NCBI GenBank assembly: GCA_023525715.1
Contig: CM042013.1
Location: 82,361,994 to 82,425,993, forward strand
Source: Cichorium intybus
Taxonomy: Eukaryota > Streptophyta > Magnoliopsida > Asterales > Asteraceae
Direction of reading: 5' to 3'
DNA length: 64,000 nt
Both the position numbers and the translations under genes were made by a program. The notes beneath the pieces were generated by a model. It made no database searches, had not been told where the DNA came from, and saw only the letters and a list, made by a program, of their open reading frames with translations. Each line of letters begins with the position of its first letter. The first letter of the stretch is position 1. Below, piece by piece: positions 11,332 through 23,657 of the stretch.

Positions 11332-12160
11332 AAGTCTATGACTTTAATTTGTCAAGTAATCTTCTGATTAATCAAGAAATCACAGCTTCCTAGAAACTGT
11401 TGCCGAACTCTGACCCAGTCAGTTTTGTCCATAGATAAGTGATCAAATGATCCTCCGTCCAACAAGATATTTCCGGACTTGAGACATGGATTAGAATCAA
11501 TCTCAGTCTGATACTTTGTTTCCCGATTTCTGATTTGCTTATGACTTTTAAGATTACAATTCAACACATCAATTAAGTCCTGGTTGGCCAACACTTTCAG
11601 TCAACTTCAAAATCATCGAGAGGCCTACAGATATCTGTTTCCCGTTAGGGTCAAGGGATGAATAAGCTTCGACTTATATGCTTATATCTTTTACTAGACA
11701 AATCACTCACAATAGCACGTTTTATAACATCGAGTTACCAATGCGTTTTCGTACTATCAATGAACGACCTCCTCGTAAATTATAACTCATATCTCTCCAC
11801 TTTAAAATCATAAGATATTATCGTCTCAACATTGCTTCTGATGTAATCCATGAAGCAATCTATTGAGCGCGGGTTTATCTAATACTCAAATATCCATTTC
11901 TAAGTACTCATAAACGTTGTAGCAATCTTATTGCTATGTCTAACTTCTTAGTCAATCTACAACCAATTCATGACAGTCTTCGTTCATACTTACTCCCTAA
12001 AAGTATGAGCGACTGTGGACCTTTGAGTAATCCAATTACTCAGGAAGTAAACATGCAAAATGAAACACAATAATAAACAATTGACAAAAGGCAGTAAACA
12101 ATACTCATTAATAACTCTCTATTATTAAATCACCAAGGTCGATTACATTTATATTGTTAC
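11332..12160 (-). other. 3' untranslated region of the host Copia
   Basis: No coding sequence. It lies between the PPT and, beyond the Copia-2 insertion, the pol stop codon at 21012-21014. Its right part (GACTGTGGACCTTTGAG ... AAACATGC ... AAACACAATAAT, about 12010-12080) resembles the corresponding region of Copia-2 (13930-14000), showing the two elements are related. It ends in GTTAC, the target duplication of Copia-2. Confidence 0.6.
12156..12160. repeat. Target-site duplication of Copia-2, left copy
   Basis: GTTAC lies directly before the LTR start TGTTGG; the same five bases follow the far LTR at 20990-20994. Confidence 0.9.
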
Positions 12161-12865
12161 TGTTGGAAATCATTGGTTCATGTAATTAGTTTCAAAAACA
12201 AGAGTTTGCAACGGAAGCATAAAATCATGAACACAAATTCCATTTTCAAGAGGATCATGCTACATGCATGTAGAGATAAGATGAAGAACAAACATAGTTT
12301 AAGTTCAAGATCATAACCTTTGTTCTTGGGTTTGGTTTGGATGATTTTGATAGCTAGGAATCAAATTAGAATCCCTCTATAGTTGATCCACCACAAGCTT
12401 GAACACCCTTGAATGCTAGTTCCACAACTTGCAAGATATGACTCCTTTTCTTATGAAACCAAAAACCAATTTTTTCTAAGAACTTAAGGAGAGTTTTTGG
12501 CTGATTTCTTGAAGCAAGAATGATGTACATACACCCTCAAAATCGTGGCCAACATATATCACACAAAGGAAAAGAAAAGCACATGCAACTAGCTTAAAAG
12601 AAAGTCCCATTTGATTTCTATAATCAAAAGCTAGAAGACACAAAGCATCTTCCTTTTCTTTTAAGTTCTTAATGCATTCTTTTCCTTCCAATATGGCTGA
12701 TTTTATGATGACAAATGAAGTGCTAGTGGGTTGTTATTATTTATAAAACTTAGATAATAAAAGCTTATAAATAATACATCTTCTTATTTCTTAAATGGGA
12801 TAACATTTAACCCATAATCATATACATAAATAAACCATCTAAATATACAATCTTAATTGTATAAT

Positions 12866-12958
<93 letters not shown>

Positions 12959-13301
12959 CAATATATATATATTTTATTTAATTTACCAATTAAATTAAAT
13001 AAAAGGCTTACTTATAAATCAATTAAATCGTTTAACAATTTAAACAATTTAATTGTTACACTTAATTAATTCATCACATATGAATTATTAATCAACCTTT
13101 AATTTTGTAGTTATTATTATTTACCTCAAATAATAATAACCTACAAGATTAAATTGCAAGTTTAGTATCATTTGATGTTAAATCAAATTTAACGTTCTAA
13201 ATGATCAATTGGTGTCAAACTTGTTGTTGGTGTGACCCTATAGGATCATGTATTATTAGTAATATCATTTTATGATCATCCTTGGGCATATAGAACTAAC
13301 A
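12161..13301 (-). repeat. 3' LTR of Copia-2
   Basis: 1141 bases, TGTTGGAAAT to GAACTAACA. It matches the 5' LTR base for base in the stretches compared, except the (AT)n block at about 12865-12956 and the few bases after it. The short open frame inside it (12476-12691) occurs identically in both LTRs and is not a gene. Confidence 0.92.
12865..12956. repeat. (AT)n microsatellite inside the Copia-2 3' LTR
   Basis: About 90 bases of nearly pure AT dinucleotides, interrupted once by AC near its start. The other LTR has a slightly longer block at about 20541-20640; this accounts for the 12-base length difference between the LTRs. Confidence 0.9.
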
Positions 13302-13318
13302 ATCTCCCACTTGCACAA
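13302..13318 (-). other. Polypurine tract of Copia-2
   Basis: The plus strand reads ATCTCCCACTTGCACAAG immediately after the LTR, so the minus strand presents AAGTGGGAGAT against the LTR edge. This is the expected primer for plus-strand DNA synthesis. Confidence 0.75.
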
Positions 13319-14081
13319 GGTTGTATCATAGAATGATATCGACAGTGGTAAACGTCTAGCAACATTTCACTGCCCCCAATAACACATGACATTGTGCCAT
13401 TCAACAACATTCAATTCTTTAGAAAACACGAGGCTCTAATTGATGTATAAGGTTATCTATCAATTATCCCTTTGTCACAGACATCATGTTGAACATGAGA
13501 CATGGATCTTAATCATTCTCATTTTATGTTCAACTTTCAAACAGGCGCCTTAGATGTCTAACTCTCAACACATAAGAGGAACAAATACCGTCTTGACTAC
13601 ATACGCCCCTCATATAGTTAGTACTATGCATGAGTATGGCCTTTATGGTTGTCTGTATTTCAAGAACAACAGTAAACCATATCAAAGCATAGTACACTCT
13701 ACACTTGAGTCCCAAATATGTATCTCAGGTCAAAGGATACAATGATAATACCTTTATTCAAGAATCACTTATGATGATGATCCATGGAGTGATCTTGAAA
13801 CGGGTCAAGTCCAATACTTGTTCACTGACAAGTACCTATGAATTTGGTTGCAACCTTTTGCTACTTTTACCCATAAAAGTCAACCAATCCAATTCATATT
13901 AGTATTACTTCATAATTGCTCCCACAACTATGATCGACTATGGACGTTTAGAATAACTAAATTATTCAAGGATTAAACATGCTAATAAAACACAATAATT
14001 ATGAATGAAACATCACGTCACATATATTACATAATTCTTGTCGTTTACATAAGTTCATATTCATAAAACATTAAACACAAA
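13319..14081 (-). other. 3' untranslated region of Copia-2
   Basis: About 760 bases between the pol stop codon and the PPT, with no coding sequence I recognise. Part of it is similar to the 3' UTR of the host Copia, so a long 3' UTR is a family trait rather than decay. Confidence 0.6.
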
Positions 14082-17000
14082 TCAAATCCATTCATTAGAA
14101 AAACGGAGTCCTATACCCTTAGCATGACTTTCATGCTTAGTTTGGGGTAAAGGTTTCGTGAATGGGTCTGCCAAATTTTGATCTGTATGAACCTTGTGAA
14201 TACTTATTTCACCATTCTTAACTTCATGTCTAATGTAGTTATACCTTCGGTGAATGTGTTTGGTTTTTTGATGCAATCTAGGTTCCTTTGCTTGAGCTAT
14301 AGCACCTAGATTGTCACAGAAGATTTCTATAGGGTCCCGAATGGAAGGAACAACCCCTAAATCTTCTATGAACTTTCTCATCCAGACAGCTTCTTGAGCA
14401 GCTTCTGAAGCAGCAACATATTCTGATTCTGTAGTGGATTGTGCAATCACTTCTTGTTTGGAACTCTTCCAAGACACAACTCCTCCATTTAAAATAAAGA
14501 CATACCCAGATTGAGATTTCGAATCATCCCTATCTGTTTGGAAGCTTGCGTCAGTGTAACTCTTTACCTTTAAGCTTTCTTCCAAACCGCCGTAAACTAA
14601 GAACATATCTTTAGTTCTTCTCAAGTACTTAAGAATGTTCTTTACAGCAGTCCAGTGGGCTTCACCTGGGTTCTGTTGATACCTACTAGTCATACTTAAG
14701 GCACATGAGACGTCGGGCCTAGTGCATAACATGGCATACATGATGGACCCAATTGCCGAAGCATATGGGACATGTTTCATCCTTTCAAGTTCAGTCCTAG
14801 TGTTTGGGCACTGAGACTTGCTTAGGATGGTGCCATGCGACATTGGCAAGAATCCTCTTTTGGAGTCTTGCATCTTAAACCTTTTCAAGATTTTATCAAT
14901 ATATACACTTTGGCTAAGACCAATAAGTCTCTTAGATCTATCTCTATAGATCTTTATGCCTAATACATAAGCAGCTTCCCCTAGATCCTTCATTGAGAAA
15001 CAACTCTCAAGGAACGCTTTGACACCTTTTAAGGTTGGGATGTCATTTCCAAATAAAAGTATGTCATCTACATACAATACTAGGATTATGACAATGCTCC
15101 CACTAGCTTTCTTGTAAACACAGGAGTCATCCTCATTTTTGATGAATCCAAAACTCGTAATCTTTTCATCAAAACGGATGTTCCATGTTCGAGACGCTTG
15201 CTTTAATCCATAGATAGATCTTTTAAGCTTGCACACTTTGTTTGGATGCTTGGGATCGACAAAACCTTCAGGTTGATCCATATAGACATCTTCCAATAAG
15301 TATCCATTAAGGAAAGTGGTCTTGACATCCATTTGCCATATCTCATAATCATAGTACGCGGCTATGACAAAAAGTATCCTAATCGACTTGATCATTGCCA
15401 CTGGAGAAAAGGTCTCATCATAGTCAATACCATGAGTCTGTGAGTATCCTTTAGCGACAAGTCTAGCCTTAAAAGTGTGAACATTTCCATCCACGTCGAT
15501 TTTCTTCTTGAAAACCCATTTGTTCCCAACAGTCTTACAATTGGTGGGAAGATTAACCAAGTTCCAAACTTGATTATCGTGCATGGATTGCATCTCAGTG
15601 TTCATGGCCTTAAGCCATTTATCAGATTCAGGATCTGATATTGCACTATGATAGTTGACGGGTTCATCAGAATCTATCGTATAACATTCCTCTTCCATCA
15701 AAAGGTAACCATACCTTTCTGGTTCAATTCGAACCCTACCAGATTTGCGAACACCTTGTGTTACAATTTGTTCCTGATCAACCGTTTGTTCAGGTTCAAC
15801 AATTTCTTGTTGAATGCTAGATTCAACTTCTTGTGTATCAGGTTGTGGTTCCTGAAGTTCCTCAAGTTCCACAAACCTCCCACTAGCCTCTTCCGTCAGA
15901 AACTTGTTTTCTAGGAATTCAGCTTTTCGAGAAATAAATATCTTATTCTCGATGGGATTGTAGAAATAGTATCCAAGACAATCTTTCGGATACCCTACAA
16001 AGATACATTTAGTTGAACGGGGTTCTAATTTGTTTGAAGCTTCTTGTCTAACATAAGCTTCACAACCCCATACCTTGAGATAGGATAAAGATGGAACCCT
16101 TCCATGCCATATCTCATAAGGCGTTTTATCTACCTTCTTAGTAGGTGCCATGTTTAGGAGACGAGCAGCTGTTTGTAAAGCATAACCCCAAAAAGATAAA
16201 GGTAGAGTACTTCTACTCATCATGGATCGAACCATATCCAATAGTGTTCGGTTCCGCCTCTCAGACACACCATTATGTTGTGGTGTTCCAGGTGGAGTAA
16301 GTTGTGAAACAATTCCACAAGTCTTACAATGATCCATAAAGTTTGTACTTAAGTACTCACCTCCTCTATCATAACGAAGAACTTTAATTGTTTTGTTGAG
16401 TTGATTTTCCACTTCACTTTGAAACGTTTTGAACATTTCAAACGCCTCATGTTTATGTTTAATCAAATAAACATATCCAAAACGACTAAAGTCGTCAGTG
16501 AAGGTGATGAAATATCTTTCACCATATCTAGTCATTGGCTTGAAAGGACCACATACATCCGTATGTATGATTCCTAACAAGTCCTTTGCTCTCTCATTGG
16601 TTCCGGAGAAAGGAGCTTTAGTCATCTTGCCATGTAAACAAGATTCACATATATCAAATGAGTCATTCTCATTTGCCTTCAAAAGTCCACTCTTTTGAAG
16701 TTGGGATATGCGATTCTTGTTTATATGCCCAAGGCGACAATGCCATAGATAGGTTTGACTCAAATCAAATTTGGGTTTCTTGGTGAAAGTGTGGTATAAA
16801 GAGCCATTGTTAGTCTTTTCATCAAGGTTTACTTCATAAATTCCATTTAAAGGCCTAGCCTCAAAATAGAATACATTATTTTTGTAAACACAAATATCAT
16901 CATTATTAAAGGAAATATCAAATCCACATTGTCTTAATTTAGCAACCGAAATAATATTCCTAGTCAAGCTAGGAACATAGTAAACATTCAACAATGTCAC

Positions 17001-17888
17001 ACACAAGCCATTAGGTAGTAATAAATTAAAACTTCCAATTGAATCCACCGCAACCCTTGCATTGTTTCCAACCCGAAGTACTACCTCATTTGCCTTCAGT
17101 TGCCTACTCCTTTTGAACCCCTGCAACATATTACATATGTGAGTTCCACAACCAGTATCAAATACCCATGTGTTAGGAGATAAATTATAAAGTTCTAGGT
17201 CTATCACATAGATACCTGAAGTCCCTTCACCGGCCTTCTTTTTCTTCAACTCCACAAGATAAGTAGGGCAATTTCTCTTCCAATGCCCAGCTTTGCCACA
17301 TTCAAAACATGTGTCTTCTTTGGCAACCTTTGCCTTCTTCTTGGGCGGATGGGAAGGTTGGACAACTTTCTTGCCCTTACCTTTGAAAGCTTTTGCTTTC
17401 CCTTTGCCCTTGGAGTTGGTGGGGTGTTCTGGTCTAGTTCTCTTTGTGCCACCTTCCTTGATCATGAGAACTTGAGCGGTTTTCTTAGGCAGATTCTTTT
17501 CCGCGGTAATTAGCATCCCATGTAATTCCGGGATAGTCTTGTTTAAACCATTCATGTTAAAATTTATGACAAAATGATCAAAGGACTTTGTCAAGGAGTT
17601 AAGGATCATATCCGTTGCTAGCTCTTCGGGCATCACAACTCCAAGACGTGCCAAATGATCAATGTGACTCTTCATTTTGAGCACATAAGAGCTTACCGAC
17701 TGCCCATCCTCCATCTTGCAAGCATGGAAAGCCCGAACAGTTTCGAACCTTTCCGTTCTTGCAAGTTGTTGGAACATTTCCTTTAGTTGATGAATCATGT
17801 CATAGGCTGAATGATTTTCCAAATCCTTCTGAAGGTCGGGAATCATGGTTGCCAACATGAGGCATGATGCAACGATGGAATCATCCAT
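14082..17888 (-). CDS. Copia-2 Gag-Pol polyprotein (main frame, 1268 codons)
   Basis: Encodes everything for replication through an RNA intermediate. Domains by residue: Gag 1-190; zinc knuckle CFECGKAGHWKRNC about 193-206; aspartic protease VFDTGCGTHIC about 240; pre-integrase LWHCRLGHIN about 382; integrase with D (IHTDVCGPF, about 446), D (RYDRGGEY) and E (NGVSERRNR); RT with YVDDILLFG about 939; RNase H with SYTDASF about 1112, TTESEY and FCDNLGAI. The ATG at 17888 is inside Gag; the natural N-terminus is in another frame upstream (18100), so this start only marks where the frame opens. The frame is uninterrupted to the stop at 14082. Reading integrase before RT makes it Ty1/copia. Confidence 0.92.
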   Translation of the reverse strand: MDDSIVASCLMLATMIPDLQKDLENHSAYDMIHQLKEMFQQLARTERFETVRAFHACKMEDGQSVSSYVLKMKSHIDHLARLGVVMPEELATDMILNSLTKSFDHFVINFNMNGLNKTIPELHGMLITAEKNLPKKTAQVLMIKEGGTKRTRPEHPTNSKGKGKAKAFKGKGKKVVQPSHPPKKKAKVAKEDTCFECGKAGHWKRNCPTYLVELKKKKAGEGTSGIYVIDLELYNLSPNTWVFDTGCGTHICNMLQGFKRSRQLKANEVVLRVGNNARVAVDSIGSFNLLLPNGLCVTLLNVYYVPSLTRNIISVAKLRQCGFDISFNNDDICVYKNNVFYFEARPLNGIYEVNLDEKTNNGSLYHTFTKKPKFDLSQTYLWHCRLGHINKNRISQLQKSGLLKANENDSFDICESCLHGKMTKAPFSGTNERAKDLLGIIHTDVCGPFKPMTRYGERYFITFTDDFSRFGYVYLIKHKHEAFEMFKTFQSEVENQLNKTIKVLRYDRGGEYLSTNFMDHCKTCGIVSQLTPPGTPQHNGVSERRNRTLLDMVRSMMSRSTLPLSFWGYALQTAARLLNMAPTKKVDKTPYEIWHGRVPSLSYLKVWGCEAYVRQEASNKLEPRSTKCIFVGYPKDCLGYYFYNPIENKIFISRKAEFLENKFLTEEASGRFVELEELQEPQPDTQEVESSIQQEIVEPEQTVDQEQIVTQGVRKSGRVRIEPERYGYLLMEEECYTIDSDEPVNYHSAISDPESDKWLKAMNTEMQSMHDNQVWNLVNLPTNCKTVGNKWVFKKKIDVDGNVHTFKARLVAKGYSQTHGIDYDETFSPVAMIKSIRILFVIAAYYDYEIWQMDVKTTFLNGYLLEDVYMDQPEGFVDPKHPNKVCKLKRSIYGLKQASRTWNIRFDEKITSFGFIKNEDDSCVYKKASGSIVIILVLYVDDILLFGNDIPTLKGVKAFLESCFSMKDLGEAAYVLGIKIYRDRSKRLIGLSQSVYIDKILKRFKMQDSKRGFLPMSHGTILSKSQCPNTRTELERMKHVPYASAIGSIMYAMLCTRPDVSCALSMTSRYQQNPGEAHWTAVKNILKYLRRTKDMFLVYGGLEESLKVKSYTDASFQTDRDDSKSQSGYVFILNGGVVSWKSSKQEVIAQSTTESEYVAASEAAQEAVWMRKFIEDLGVVPSIRDPIEIFCDNLGAIAQAKEPRLHQKTKHIHRRYNYIRHEVKNGEISIHKVHTDQNLADPFTKPLPQTKHESHAKGIGLRFSNEWI

Positions 17889-18100
17889 CTTTTTAAGCCA
17901 TGCATCGTGTGCGGGCTTAGGAATGGCAGGGGCTCTTCTGGAAGTGGTTCATTGAGAACATATTCTTTCTTTTCTTGTTTGAGAACAATTCTCACACTAC
18001 GGTGCCAATCCAAGAAGTTGGTATGGTTAAGTTTTTCTCCTTCAAGGAGAGACCGTAGTGAGGTTTTGTTAGGAGCCGAGTGTGTGTTGTTTGGTGCCAT
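17843..18100 (-). pseudogene. Copia-2 Gag N-terminus, cut off from Gag-Pol by a frameshift
   Basis: The ATG at 18100 begins MAPNNTHSAPNKTSLRSLLE, typical of the start of a Copia Gag (LNHTNFLDWHRSVRIVLKQE follows). After about 57 codons, in a run of C near 17925-17935, the Gag reading passes to the main frame. The remaining residues of this frame to 17843 are out-of-phase. A one- or two-base indel in the C run explains it. No classical slippery heptamer is evident, so programmed frameshifting is unlikely. Confidence 0.75.
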
Positions 18101-19819
18101 CTACAAAATTTTAACAAGGTTCTATTTAGTAAATTATGATATTAAGTCCTTAATAATTAATACCCTTTCTTGTTTCATAAACTTTAATTAATTAAGGTCT
18201 AGAATCCAAGTTGCATCACGAATAAGTGGTTAGGTATCCTTTATCCCGCCTATTCGAATCAACAAGGTAGGTAACGGTTTACCAATTATATCCAAATATA
18301 ATTTCTAGATTTATGGGATCCCATTATAACATTTATAAGTTTGGCATGTTTGATCCCATCTATGCCTTGGATTTCTAATGCTTAGGTGACCTTTATCACA
18401 AGAGATTTCCAAACGAATCATCCTACTTAAACGGACGTGTAGTTTTGACAACTATTAATGGTTAGGTGTCCTTTATCCCATCAATATTGCAAAACTACTT
18501 CTTGTATCACAAGAAGATTCCAAGTGGTTAGGTATCCTTTATCCCACAAGGAAATACAAGTGATACATGAGTGTCTTTAAGAGGGACGGCATTGATTCGT
18601 ATTTCATAAGGGATTTGAATGTTTTACAATTCTAATTTTGAAAAACATATGGTATCATGTAGATTGCATGCATCCAATGAACATGGTACCATTAAATCTT
18701 ATTTTGTTAATTGGTTCCTTAATCATAAAATCTCCATTTTATTGATTCTTTGTTTGTGGTCAAGATTACAATTAATATCCAATATTAAGTTTGAGTTTGA
18801 TCACATATATTAGAACCAATTTATAATCCTAAATAATTACCATTATTACTTAGGGTTGGAGTTTGTAAGAGTTCATAAAATCTCCATTTTATTTCTTGTT
18901 TCAATCATTTTCAAAACTTGACTTAATAGGTTTTATAACAAAACCCATTTTAATAAAACCAATTTTATCACATCTTATGTTTTAAATGTCAACTTTTGAA
19001 AAATACAAACTCCTTGATGATTATGTTTAATTATCTAGGTTGTCTAGCATGCAAAATCTTATTTTCATCCACAACATAACATAATAAAACATTCAATCAT
19101 CACAAGCATGCATGGGTGCATAAACACAAGCCAACTAGTTTGATATTTCATGTGAGCCACACATGAAATATCAAGTCCAAACCTAGGGACAAAAAGGTGA
19201 CAAAAAACTCAACCAAATGATCTCCGATTTAGCTACAACTTTGCCAATCTTCTTGTATCATCAAATAAGACTTGAACCACCCTTTCTTGGCACCATGGAA
19301 TGAGGTTAAGAATTTTTTTTGAGCCCCCAAACAGATTCGAAATTGGCAGCAGGAATGCAGGAAAAATCGTTGCTGTTGGGTGCAATCTTCTTATGTCTTT
19401 ATCTCCTTCTCTTGTTACATTTTGTGAAAGATATAAAATACAACTATTCTAATACTTACAAAATGAATATAAGAAGGAAATAACTAATTATTATTACAAA
19501 CCATTTGAATAAAAGAATAGATTACAACCATATCGAATTCAAACACAAAACATGCATCATATGGTCCTTGGCTTGTTTATGCACCATTTTATCACATAAA
19601 ATCATAAGAAAATCAACACTTTGTTTTCTAAGGCAACATCTATGTAACCAAATGCATGCATACATAAAATATAGTTGGTTACATAAAATCATAGATTATA
19701 TATTTGCATGTTGCCAAAGAAGCCATGCATGAAACTTTCATTCAAGAAGATGAACATTCATGGCTTCCAAAAACCAAGTTTATCCAAATAAACTTATTAT
19801 CTAAACATGCAATATAGCC
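18101..19819 (-). other. 5' untranslated leader of Copia-2
   Basis: About 1.7 kb between PBS and Gag start with no protein domain. It includes four copies of a 20-odd-base motif at 18225-18546 (listed separately). Such leaders normally hold dimerisation and packaging signals; I cannot show this here. Confidence 0.6.
18225..18546. repeat. Four imperfect copies of a GGTTAGGTATCCTTTATCC motif
   Basis: Copies lie at about 18225-18247, 18380-18399, 18458-18480 and 18523-18546. The core TTAGGT(A/G)(T/A)CCTTTATC is kept in all four, with irregular spacing (about 155, 78 and 65 bases). They lie in the transcribed leader of Copia-2; in sense orientation the motif reads GGATAAAGGATACCTAACC. Confidence 0.75.
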
Positions 19820-19822
19820 ATG

Positions 19823-19834
19823 GCTCTGATACCA
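19823..19834 (-). other. Primer-binding site of Copia-2
   Basis: The plus strand GCTCTGATACCA is the complement of TGGTATCAGAGC, the tRNA-iMet site, two bases from the LTR. The match extends further (TGGTATCAGAGCCATGG), as expected of an unmutated site. Confidence 0.93.
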
Positions 19835-19836
19835 AT

Positions 19837-20989
<1,153 letters not shown>

Positions 20990-21035
20990 GTTACAAGTTT
21001 CAAAACCCTATCTAATTACTAAAACTAATATCATC
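20990..21035 (-). pseudogene. Host Copia fragment: end of pol and start of 3' UTR
   Basis: These 46 bases are all that separates Copia-2 from the coding-free element. They start with the target duplication GTTAC and end with TCATC, the left duplication of the next element. On the minus strand the last codons of the host pol (DDISFSN) run in the phase of the RNase H segment beginning at 30219, and the stop TAG is at 21012-21014. Confidence 0.8.
21031..21035. repeat. Target-site duplication of the coding-free element, left copy
   Basis: TCATC precedes the LTR start TGTAACACCC; the same bases follow the right LTR at 30219-30223. Confidence 0.9.
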
Positions 21036-23657
21036 TGTAACACCCCATTCTCACAAAAAAAATTTTTTTAAAAACTTTATAATACAAAATATTTAGTTAT
21101 ACATACGGGGTATTACTCTTCTGTATCATTACCACACTTCAAGCAGCACATCCTTTGCACAACGAAAGCTACCGTCCCACACTCGACTCTTCTAATTCCT
21201 TGTTTGATTACCTGAGTACATAGCATTTTAAACAAAACATACGTGAGACATACGTCTCGTGAGTAATATGGGTTTAGACCCAAAACAGTTTTTCCATATT
21301 TTAACTCTTTTAAAATTTTCACATTATTCAATTTCCTATGAGCGCACCCATAGGTATTCCTTTTCATTTGTGAGCACATTCCTACGAGCGCACCCGTAGG
21401 TTTTATACGAGACGCACCCGTATAACTACTTCCCCGACAGCATGAAACGAATTCATCCATCAAGGTAATTAGACAACTACTTCACGACGGGAGGTACCAT
21501 CCCAGTAGTGTCTTTTTGCCACCCCTACCGCAGCAGGCCGTGGTCTTTATCCGGATACTAAGCAATTCATCATCAGGGCTCAACACTTTATTAATTCTTT
21601 GTATTTCTCATTTATCTTTTGTACTTACCATTTCACAAGATCATTTTCAGTTTCACAAAACATTTTGGTTCCATAGAACCATTTCAATTACCATAAAACC
21701 ATTTTGTCCCACAAACCATTTTATATAAAAAATTCATTTCTTTTATATAAAATCCATTTGCTATGTACTCGAAAAAATCCACACATTACTCACCTTGGCT
21801 AGTTAGAGAAGTCTAACTATGGCTACACCCTTCCTTGTCCTTTCCGTTTATTGATCTTTTACTTCTTAAGCACCTAAGAAGTTTATTCACACTTTATTAA
21901 TAACATGTTATACTTTAACAACATGTAAGGACTACCTTGTTATGTTCCACTAGGCTCATATCACAATATTTTTGTGATATTCATCCCTTAACACACCTTT
22001 TTACTTATTCTTATTATCTTTTAAATGACATTTTATTGACCATTATACCCTTGGAAAGTCACATACACAATTTAGACTCATTTTTCATGTTTTCATGCTC
22101 TATAACACTTATGGGATCAATTGGGGACCAAGGCTACATGTCTAGGGGCAAAATAGGCTCTTTACCCCTCACCAGAGGGTTACACGGCCGTGTAACTTTA
22201 CCCATAATAGTTACACGGTCGTGTAACTCTCCCAGGCCCTTCAAACTTCGAATTTTGCACTAAAAGTCATGTATCGGGCTCGTTTTAACTCCAAACTTCA
22301 CCAAATTTTGACCATAGGTTCTATTGACCCTTTATTATGTTAAGAACATGTTTTCACTTCTATTAAGTCTTATTTAGTTCATGACTTAATGATTAAGACC
22401 ATAGGATGTCACAAGAGCTCTAAGGAAGCTCATATGCACATCAACTCAAATTTTAAAATCTAGTTTTGTCCATTTTCTATACATATATTTATATAACCAA
22501 TGGATGATTTAATTTAAGGTTTTTACAACCAAAAACATACTTTGTTAGTTACCAATTAATGATTTCCATTAACCATTTCCATGGGTTTCATTCATGGAAT
22601 CACCAATTCCATTCCACCCGACAAATTTCAGTTTTTGTTCAAACTTTTATTTTATTATTTGAAACTCTTAGGAAACCACTTCTAATGGTTTCTTCATACT
22701 TAAACATCATTTATGACTCATTCTAACCAACTCTTTATGTCAAATTAACACTTTGATCCTAAACTCAAATTTCTAGGGTTTAATTACACATGAAATCACC
22801 AAACTTGATTTTAAGTTATCCATATGTTGGATAATGATCAAGGTGTGATTAGAAACATAAACCAACTACTTTTACTTGTTTTTAAACCATGGAATCATGG
22901 ATTCCAAGTTTCTTCCAAAAATTTCCATTTTTGACATTTTTACCCAAAACCTGAAATTACTCTAATTTAACAACTAGGAGTGGTTTATTACTTCTATTAA
23001 GACATATTAAACTAATTAAGAACCATTGAAACCAACTTGCTCTTACAAACCCGTTGGTTAGGGTTCTTGAGCTCAAATTCTCATTTCTTGGTCTTTAACA
23101 CTTTCAACGGTTAAACTAGGTTTAGATAGTGATTAAGACACAAGCTAAGGCTAGGAATCATAGGATAATCCTCCTCTAGCCACTGAATTTTCGAAGCTAC
23201 AGTAACCTACTCACGGGAAATGGGTTAAACAACCCTAAAAACAAGATTACTAACCTTATATGGCTTGGAATTCTTCAATTTCAAGTGAAATTGATTCAAT
23301 TCTTCACAACCTTCATGAACCCGATCACTGGAACTCTCTCTAGCTCTCTCACGATTTCTCTAGAATTTCTGAACATTAAGGAGATATTTTCTCCTTTATA
23401 TATTTAGCCATTTTACATTTTTGATCCCTTAAGTTCCATTTATCCCAAAATGGCACAAGAATTCGTTTTTTTATAACATTATAAGTTTTGTTTTCTTTCA
23501 TTTTGACCCCAACATTATATTTTCTTTACATTAAAGTCATTTGCATGCCAAATGACCATTTTGCCCTTTTTACCAATTTTACTATTACACCCTTGTTCAA
23601 CCCAACTTTTACATATGTTTATTTTATAACTCTTACCAAAATTTTCAGAATATTCAG
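21036..23657 (-). repeat. 3' LTR of Gypsy-2 (right edge within about 15 bases)
   Basis: It matches the right LTR from TGTAACACCC to ATTTTCAG at 23648 with only a handful of substitutions; after that the copies diverge (the right one ends GTTCTTACA). A TATA-like TTTATATATTTA at 23395-23406 would start minus-strand transcription, leaving a U3 of only about 260 bases and a transcribed R-U5 of more than 2 kb. The short open frames inside both LTRs (for example 21937-22263) are the same and are not genes. Confidence 0.85.
22179..22227. repeat. Pair of palindromes in the Gypsy-2 3' LTR
   Basis: GTTACACGGCCGTGTAAC at 22179-22196 is a perfect 18-base palindrome. GTTACACGGTCGTGTAAC at 22210-22227 is the same with one central change. 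The same pair occurs in the other LTR. Confidence 0.95.

Noticed and set aside
12476..12691. 71-codon frame, repeated at 20152-20367
   Set aside because: Identical only because it lies in both Copia-2 LTRs; no start context or domain.
17915..17945. Programmed ribosomal frameshift in Copia-2 gag
   Set aside because: No X-XXY-YYZ slippery site, the position is early in Gag instead of at a Gag-Pol border, and an indel in a C run explains it.
21937..22263. 108-codon frame repeated at 28498-28824
   Set aside because: A chance frame through the palindromic part of the Gypsy-2 LTR, duplicated with the LTR.
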